From the NCBI RefSeq assembly GCF_000498395.2, contig NZ_CP010979.1:868001-932000 (forward strand): a stretch of 64,000 bases of DNA. The letters are read 5' to 3'. Numbering within the stretch: the stretch's first letter is position 1; every line of letters starts with the position of its first letter. This document shows, in pieces, positions 59,429 through 64,000 of the stretch. The DNA comes from Pseudomonas putida S13.1.2. Its GTDB lineage: Bacteria; Pseudomonadota; Gammaproteobacteria; Pseudomonadales; Pseudomonadaceae. A model generated the notes under the pieces. It was not told where the DNA came from and searched no databases. It saw only the letters and a program-made list of their open reading frames with translations. Made by a program: the position numbers and the translations under genes.

Positions 59429-60807
59429 GCACTCAGGGCCCGTTTCAACACTTCATAGATTCTGGCATCACCCGATTGCGCCACGTTGAAACGGAGAAAA
59501 TCGCCCGCCGTCATCGACTGGCTAAACGCATTTCCGGGCGCCAGCACTACACCTTCATTCAAACAGGCCCTGGCCAGCGTTGCTGCGTCCTTGCCTTGAG
59601 GCAGCTGGCACCAGAGGTACAGGCCTGCCTGGGGCATTATCCAGGGCTTGATACCGATGGCTCGAAGCTTGGTTGCCGTCTTGTCCATTGCCTCGGCTAG
59701 CCGAAGGCGCACACTCTCCATGTGCTTTCGGTAGCCGCTATCGGTAATAGCGTGATGGATGATGTCTGCGGCCAAGCGTCCACCGCCGAATGTAGTCGCA
59801 ATCTTGAGGTCGACCAGGCTCTCGATCCATTCACCACGCGCAGCGATGTAGCCGCACCGAACCGATGCGGAAATGGTCTTGGAAAAGCTGCCTATCTGAA
59901 TGACACGAGAGAGGCCATCGAAGGCAGACAGCCGTGGCGCGGGATTAGTCTCGAAATCCCCGAAGATGTCGTCCTCTACAATCACCAGGCTAGAGGTGTC
60001 GGCCAGTTTTAGCAGCCTGTGCGCTGTGACCGGCGACAGGGTGGCCCCGGTGGGGTTGTGGATGCCGGAATTTGTTATGTACAACCGCGGAGCGTGCGCG
60101 AGCAGGGCAGCGCCGAACGCATTAACGTCCGGGCCCGTCGCCGTGTAGGGTACGCCAACAATCTTCACCCTGTGTGCTTTCAATAATGCGTGAAAGTTGA
60201 AATAGCAGGGGTCGTCCACCAGGACAGTGTCGCCCGGTTCCAGCAGAAAACGGCAAATCAGGTCGATGGCGTGCGTGCTGGATTCCGTGAGCATGATCTG
60301 TTCAAGCGTGGCTTCGGTCCCGATGCCTGCCAGCCGCCGCGACAAGAATTGCCGAAGGGGCGGGCTGCCAAGCGGTGATGCGTACTCAGCCAGTTTGGCT
60401 GCGTCAGAACGGGCAACGACCCGGAGCGCTTTACGCATGCCAGCTTCGTACATCCAGGAGGGAGGAAGCCACCCGCACCCTGGTTTCAACGCATCGCTGG
60501 CGGTTTCAAGCGACTGGCGGGAGATCCATAGCGGGTCGACAACACGATCCAGTTTGGGGCCGAGTTCGGTCAGTGCCAGTGGCGCCGCTGGCCCGGCTAC
60601 GTAAAAGCCGGAGCCAGGGCGAGAGCTGAGCACACCTTCTGCCATTAACCGTTCATAGGCCTCAAGCACGGTAGAAACCGAAACTTGCATGGTCTGCGCC
60701 ATTGCGCGGACTGAAGGAATTCTGGCCCCTGGTGTGTAGGTTCGAGCGGCTATCCTGGACTGGATTTCACCCATGACAGTGTGAATTCGCGTGCCGTTGC
60801 GTTTCAT
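59425..60807 (-). CDS. MocR/PdxR-type regulator (GntR HTH + aminotransferase)
   Basis: A 460-residue fusion. Residues 5-75 are a GntR HTH (GARIPSVRAMAQTMQVSVST). The rest is a fold-type I aminotransferase with the PLP lysine in QIGSFSKTISASVRCGYIAA and phosphate-binding Ser/Asn/Asp (GIHNPTGATLSP; VEDDIFGDFE). MocR proteins sense PLP or amino compounds; the divergent EamA exporter is the likely target. Confidence 0.92.
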   Translation of the reverse strand: MKRNGTRIHTVMGEIQSRIAARTYTPGARIPSVRAMAQTMQVSVSTVLEAYERLMAEGVLSSRPGSGFYVAGPAAPLALTELGPKLDRVVDPLWISRQSLETASDALKPGCGWLPPSWMYEAGMRKALRVVARSDAAKLAEYASPLGSPPLRQFLSRRLAGIGTEATLEQIMLTESSTHAIDLICRFLLEPGDTVLVDDPCYFNFHALLKAHRVKIVGVPYTATGPDVNAFGAALLAHAPRLYITNSGIHNPTGATLSPVTAHRLLKLADTSSLVIVEDDIFGDFETNPAPRLSAFDGLSRVIQIGSFSKTISASVRCGYIAARGEWIESLVDLKIATTFGGGRLAADIIHHAITDSGYRKHMESVRLRLAEAMDKTATKLRAIGIKPWIMPQAGLYLWCQLPQGKDAATLARACLNEGVVLAPGNAFSQSMTAGDFLRFNVAQSGDARIYEVLKRALSA

Positions 60808-60928
60808 TGCACCCTCAACTGTGCTGGATAAATATGCATAACAGTTCGGTTAAATTGTATTGGATTGTACGTGGCCTTGGTGAGCCTGTCAGTGATGTAC
60901 TGAGCCCTGAATTGTCGAGGGCTTACCG

Positions 60929-61798
60929 ATGGAAAAATCAACAAGCGGGTGGATCAACGGCTTTATAGGCGTCGCAATCTTTGCGGGCTCTTTGCCGGCA
61001 ACCCGTGTGGCAGTGGCGGCCTTCGAACCTACGTTTCTGACCTGTGCCAGGGCAACCATTGCCGCCTTGTTGGGTGCTCTTTTTTTGATTGTGCTACGCC
61101 AGCCACGCCCTTCACGTGGTGATTTGTCGTCATTGGCTTTAACCGCGTTTGGCGTTGTTATCGGCTTTCCGCTGCTGACGGCATTGGCCCTGCAGCACGT
61201 CACCTCCGCCCATTCCATTGTTTTTGTCGGGCTCTTGCCGCTCTGCACCGCAGGGTTTGCCGTTTTGCGGGGCGGTGAGCGGCCTCGGCCACTGTTCTGG
61301 TTGTTTTCGATGGCAGGTGCCGGGCTGGTGGTTGGCTATGCGTTGATGAATGGAGGAGAGGCGTCGGTGGTGGGCGATCTGCTGATGATGGCGGCGGTGG
61401 TTGTGTGTGGGTTGGGTTATGCGGAAGGGGCGCGTCTGTCGCGCACATTGGGGGGGTGGCAGGTGATCAGTTGGGCATTGCTGGTGGCATTGCCGTTCAT
61501 GCTGCTGCTGACAATCGCTAATTTCCCGGCGCCGGATGCCTTCGCCAAGGTAAGCGCCCCTGCGTGGTTCAGCTTCGGCTACGTTTCACTGTTCAGCATG
61601 CTGATTGGCTTTGTGTTCTGGTACCGAGGGCTCGTGCAGGGTGGCATTGCGGCAGTGGGCCAGCTGCAACTGGTTCAGCCGTTCATGGGGCTTGGGCTGG
61701 CAGCGTTGCTTTTGCATGAGCACGTCAGCTGGATGATGCTTGTGGTGACGCTGGGGGCAGTCATCTGTGTGGCCGGGGCCAAGAAATATGCCCGGTAG
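60929..61798 (+). CDS. EamA/DMT-family exporter
   Basis: A 289-residue membrane protein with about ten spans in two EamA repeats (WINGFIGVAIFAGSLPATRV; second repeat from GDLLMMAAVVVCGLGYAEGA). The C-terminus is basic (AKKYAR). It is divergent from the MocR gene with 121 bases between, a common arrangement for amino acid or metabolite exporters under MocR control. Substrate unknown. Confidence 0.9.
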   Translation: MEKSTSGWINGFIGVAIFAGSLPATRVAVAAFEPTFLTCARATIAALLGALFLIVLRQPRPSRGDLSSLALTAFGVVIGFPLLTALALQHVTSAHSIVFVGLLPLCTAGFAVLRGGERPRPLFWLFSMAGAGLVVGYALMNGGEASVVGDLLMMAAVVVCGLGYAEGARLSRTLGGWQVISWALLVALPFMLLLTIANFPAPDAFAKVSAPAWFSFGYVSLFSMLIGFVFWYRGLVQGGIAAVGQLQLVQPFMGLGLAALLLHEHVSWMMLVVTLGAVICVAGAKKYAR

Positions 61799-61850
61799 AT
61801 GAAGCGTCTACGTAATACCTCAGTACAAAGACCGCGAGCATACCGCCACA

Positions 61851-61941
61851 CCCTGTGGGAGCGGGTTTACCCGCGAACACCGGCGTAGCCGGTGCCATAC
61901 ACCGTGTTGGATTCTTCGCGGGTGAACCCGCTCCCACAGGG
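61851..61941. repeat. REP pair
   Basis: CCCTGTGGGAGCGGGTTTAC and onward (61851-61878) is inverted at 61914-61941 with one mismatch in 27 bases; the centre holds CACCGGCGTAGCCGGTG. Confidence 0.85.
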
Positions 61942-62032
61942 TCGGCGGCGCGCGCTCAGTCTTTGTCCTCCACGCGGCAGCGCGCCGCTCGATCTCACAG
62001 GCACTGCAAATCTACAGGCCTGCCAATGCGCA

Positions 62033-62215
62033 TTAGCACCGAACCGTAACCCCCGCATTCACCGAGTGGAAGCGTGCACCCGAACCGAATGTAGCCAAGT
62101 CTGCGCTCACGCGCAGGGCATCGAGCTGGGCGCCGGTGTACAGGCCCAGGTGGTAGTTGTCGCGGTGGCCTTTGGCGTCGCGGTCGTCGGCATGTTCTTG
62201 CCGAATGTGTGATCA
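62033..62215 (-). pseudogene. Remnant of an autotransporter beta-barrel
   Basis: On the minus strand a frame ending at TAA (62033-62035) reads [20 protein letters not shown] and GAQLDALRVSADLATFGSGA, resembling the beta-domain of Pseudomonas autotransporters (the NYHLGLY segment). Only about 60 codons remain, without start or passenger. Confidence 0.6.
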
Positions 62216-62285
62216 ATGCCGCTCAGTCTTCGTCAAGCATGCGACCCCTTACCGACGTCTGAAGGGGATTGAGCCAGGGCCTTTC

Positions 62286-63194
62286 ATGCAAACGCTGTTG
62301 AACGAGATTCTTGAAGAAGTACGCCCCTTGATCGGCAAGGGCAAAGTGGCTGACTACATCCCAGCGCTGGCCGATGTACCGGCGCAGCAGTTGGGCATCG
62401 CGCTCTATAGCAACGATGGCAGCCATTACTGCGCAGGCGACGCAAGGGTGCCTTTTTCGGTGCAGAGTATTTCCAAGGTGTTCAGCCTGGTTCAGGCAAT
62501 AGGCCACTCAGGTGAAGCCATTTGGGAGCGGCTTGGCCATGAGCCTTCAGGCCAGCCGTTCAATTCGCTGGTGCAGCTGGAGTTCGAGCGCGGGCGCCCG
62601 CGCAACCCGTTTATCAATGCGGGGGCGTTGGTGATCTGCGATATCAACCAGTCACGCTTCGCAGCACCCACGTTGTCGATGCGTGATTTTGTTCGACGGC
62701 TTTCGGGCAACCCTCACATTTCGATCGATGCCCGTGTCGCAGATTCGGAATACCAGTTCCGCGCGCGCAACGCTGCCATGGCTTACCTGATGCAGTCTTT
62801 TGGTAACTTCCATAACGAGGTCGAGCCGGTGCTGCGCAGTTACTTCAGTTACTGCGCGCTGCAAATGAACTGCCTGGACCTGGCCCGGGCATTCTGCTTC
62901 CTGGCCAACGACGGGTTTTGCAAGCACAGCGAAGAGCAAATTCTCACCCGGCGCCAGGCCCAGCAGGTGAACTCGATCATGGCCACCAGCGGGCTGTATG
63001 ACGAAGCCGGTAATTTCGCCTACCGAGTGGGGTTGCCAGGTAAGAGTGGCGTGGGTGGCGGCATTGTGGCGATTGTGCCGGGGCAATTTACCGTATGCGT
63101 TTGGTCCCCCGAGTTGAATGCTGCGGGCAACTCCCTCGCGGGCATGGCGGCGCTGGAGTTGCTGAGTTCACGGATCGGGTGGTCGGTGTTTTGA
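62286..63194 (+). CDS. glsA: Glutaminase
   Basis: A 302-residue enzyme hydrolysing glutamine to glutamate and ammonia. The serine-lysine pair of this beta-lactamase-like fold is in [25 protein letters not shown] and [16 protein letters not shown] are also typical. The length equals bacterial GlsA/GlsB. The ATG at 62286 has a weak AGGG site. The adjacent convergent LysR gene may or may not regulate it. Confidence 0.93.
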   Translation: MQTLLNEILEEVRPLIGKGKVADYIPALADVPAQQLGIALYSNDGSHYCAGDARVPFSVQSISKVFSLVQAIGHSGEAIWERLGHEPSGQPFNSLVQLEFERGRPRNPFINAGALVICDINQSRFAAPTLSMRDFVRRLSGNPHISIDARVADSEYQFRARNAAMAYLMQSFGNFHNEVEPVLRSYFSYCALQMNCLDLARAFCFLANDGFCKHSEEQILTRRQAQQVNSIMATSGLYDEAGNFAYRVGLPGKSGVGGGIVAIVPGQFTVCVWSPELNAAGNSLAGMAALELLSSRIGWSVF

Positions 63195-64000
63195 TCAGTG
63201 GGCGGGCTCGCGGGTAACGGAGCCTGCTATCTCCTGAGTCACCCAACCCTTGAACGCCTCCGCTACCGGCGACGGGTGCATGGCGCCTGACTGGGCCAGC
63301 ACCACTTTTTGCGGTGATACCTCTTCCAGCAATGGCCGGCATAGCAGCGGCGTACCGTCATAGCAGTGGTCCCCGGCGGGGCGGGTACACGACAGTGCAA
63401 CCCCATAGCCATGCGCGACAAGGCCTCGTTGCATCTCGAAGGTCTGGGTGTATTGCTGAGTGCGTGGTTGCAGGTTATGCGCCCAAAACAGTGAAAGGAA
63501 GTATTCACGCGTTTGTGCGATGTCCTCAAGAATCAGGCATTCCTGTGCCAGTTCATGCAGCGGTATGGCTGCCAAGTGGGCCAGGCGATGGTCTGTGGCG
63601 ATGAGCGCGTAAGGTTTCAACTCGGCCAGCACCTGGCGCGGCAGCGAGGGATCAAGGCCTATGTCGTAAGTAAGCGCAAGCTCCGCTTTGCCGGCACTCA
63701 GGTGGCGGTGCACGCCTGCCAGGTCCGTTTCGAACAGCGTTACCTCGACATCGGGGTACTGCTTGCGAAAGCTCGATAGCAGCCGGGGTGCGAAGTAAGG
63801 GCCTAAGTCTTGAAAGCAGATAAGCGACAGGTTGCCGCGCAGCGAGCCTTGCGCCGTATCGGTGTTCTGATTCATGGCGATGGCCATGCCAATGATATCG
63901 CGGGCCTGGGCCAGCAAACGCGTGCCCGCTGACGTCAGCTCCAGCCCTCGGCTGACCTGGCGCCGGAATAGCCGCTCATTCAACGCCTCTTCAAGTTGGG
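63195..64000 (-). CDS. LysR-family regulator (N-terminus outside window)
   Basis: At least 268 residues; the frame is open to the right edge. The last visible N-terminal residues, QLEEALNERLFRRQVSRGLE, are the end of the LysR HTH domain, so about 40 residues are missing. The rest is the periplasmic-binding-like effector domain (LSLICFQDLGPYFAPRLLSS ... ELALTYDIGLDPSL). It begins one base after glutaminase ends, convergent to it. Confidence 0.9.
   Translation of the reverse strand, partial: QLEEALNERLFRRQVSRGLELTSAGTRLLAQARDIIGMAIAMNQNTDTAQGSLRGNLSLICFQDLGPYFAPRLLSSFRKQYPDVEVTLFETDLAGVHRHLSAGKAELALTYDIGLDPSLPRQVLAELKPYALIATDHRLAHLAAIPLHELAQECLILEDIAQTREYFLSLFWAHNLQPRTQQYTQTFEMQRGLVAHGYGVALSCTRPAGDHCYDGTPLLCRPLLEEVSPQKVVLAQSGAMHPSPVAEAFKGWVTQEIAGSVTREPAH

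Overview
The window looks like the chromosome of a Pseudomonas putida-group bacterium. It has high GC, Pseudomonas-type REP elements, DUF3077/DUF6124 small genes and chromosomal genes of Pseudomonas type. Positions 1 to about 40535 are one lambda-like siphovirus prophage whose left end lies outside the window; the rest is host chromosome containing a decayed island.

Prophage, left to right. A leftward early operon (1-6211, minus strand) carries a RecT annealing protein, a YqaJ/lambda-Exo-type nuclease, a coiled-coil protein and several small proteins; its leader holds a tRNA-like inverted repeat (5585-5727). An immunity region (6212-7544) has an S24-type CI repressor flanked on both sides by arrays of GTTGTA half-sites, facing a Cro/YdaS-like gene. 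The rightward early region (7575-14173) has small ribbon-helix-helix-like proteins, a Rha/antirepressor protein, O-like and P-like replication proteins, NinB-like and NinG proteins, and a candidate late antiterminator. A promoter-like sequence and two tandem terminators (14170-14316) sit just before the late genes, as in lambda pR'-tR'. The late region has holin-like genes, a metallopeptidase, terminase, portal, protease with nested scaffold, capsid, head-tail connectors, tail tube, a G/GT chaperone pair with a lambda-identical GGGAAAG slippery site, tape measure, L/K/J-like tail-tip genes, an SGNH-hydrolase tail spike, lysozyme and nested Rz/Rz1 spanins. Two apparent morons interrupt it (27688-27984; 38065-38523, the second with an HEPN-like RNKREH motif). 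A LexA box drives two small genes at the right end. The prophage ends at the 3' half of a tRNA-Pro(GGG) gene (attR, 40489-40535), so the intact tRNA and the integrase should lie to the left of the window.

Beyond attR is a scarred island: an integrase C-terminal remnant fused to an IS481-like transposase piece, two overlapping giant Rhs-family genes on the minus strand (41198-50649) with no visible immunity gene, an SMC/JetC-like ATPase fragment joined to a duplicated lipoprotein fragment, and an HD-domain fragment joined to an acidic tail.

The remainder (52.5-64 kb) is ordinary chromosome: aldo/keto reductase, a permease remnant, DUF3077 and DUF6124 genes with a structured leader, a lipoprotein, an AAA ATPase, a LuxR regulator, a DUF1737 protein, a divergent MocR regulator/EamA exporter pair, an autotransporter remnant, glutaminase and a partial LysR regulator. 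REP inverted repeats fill several intergenic spaces.
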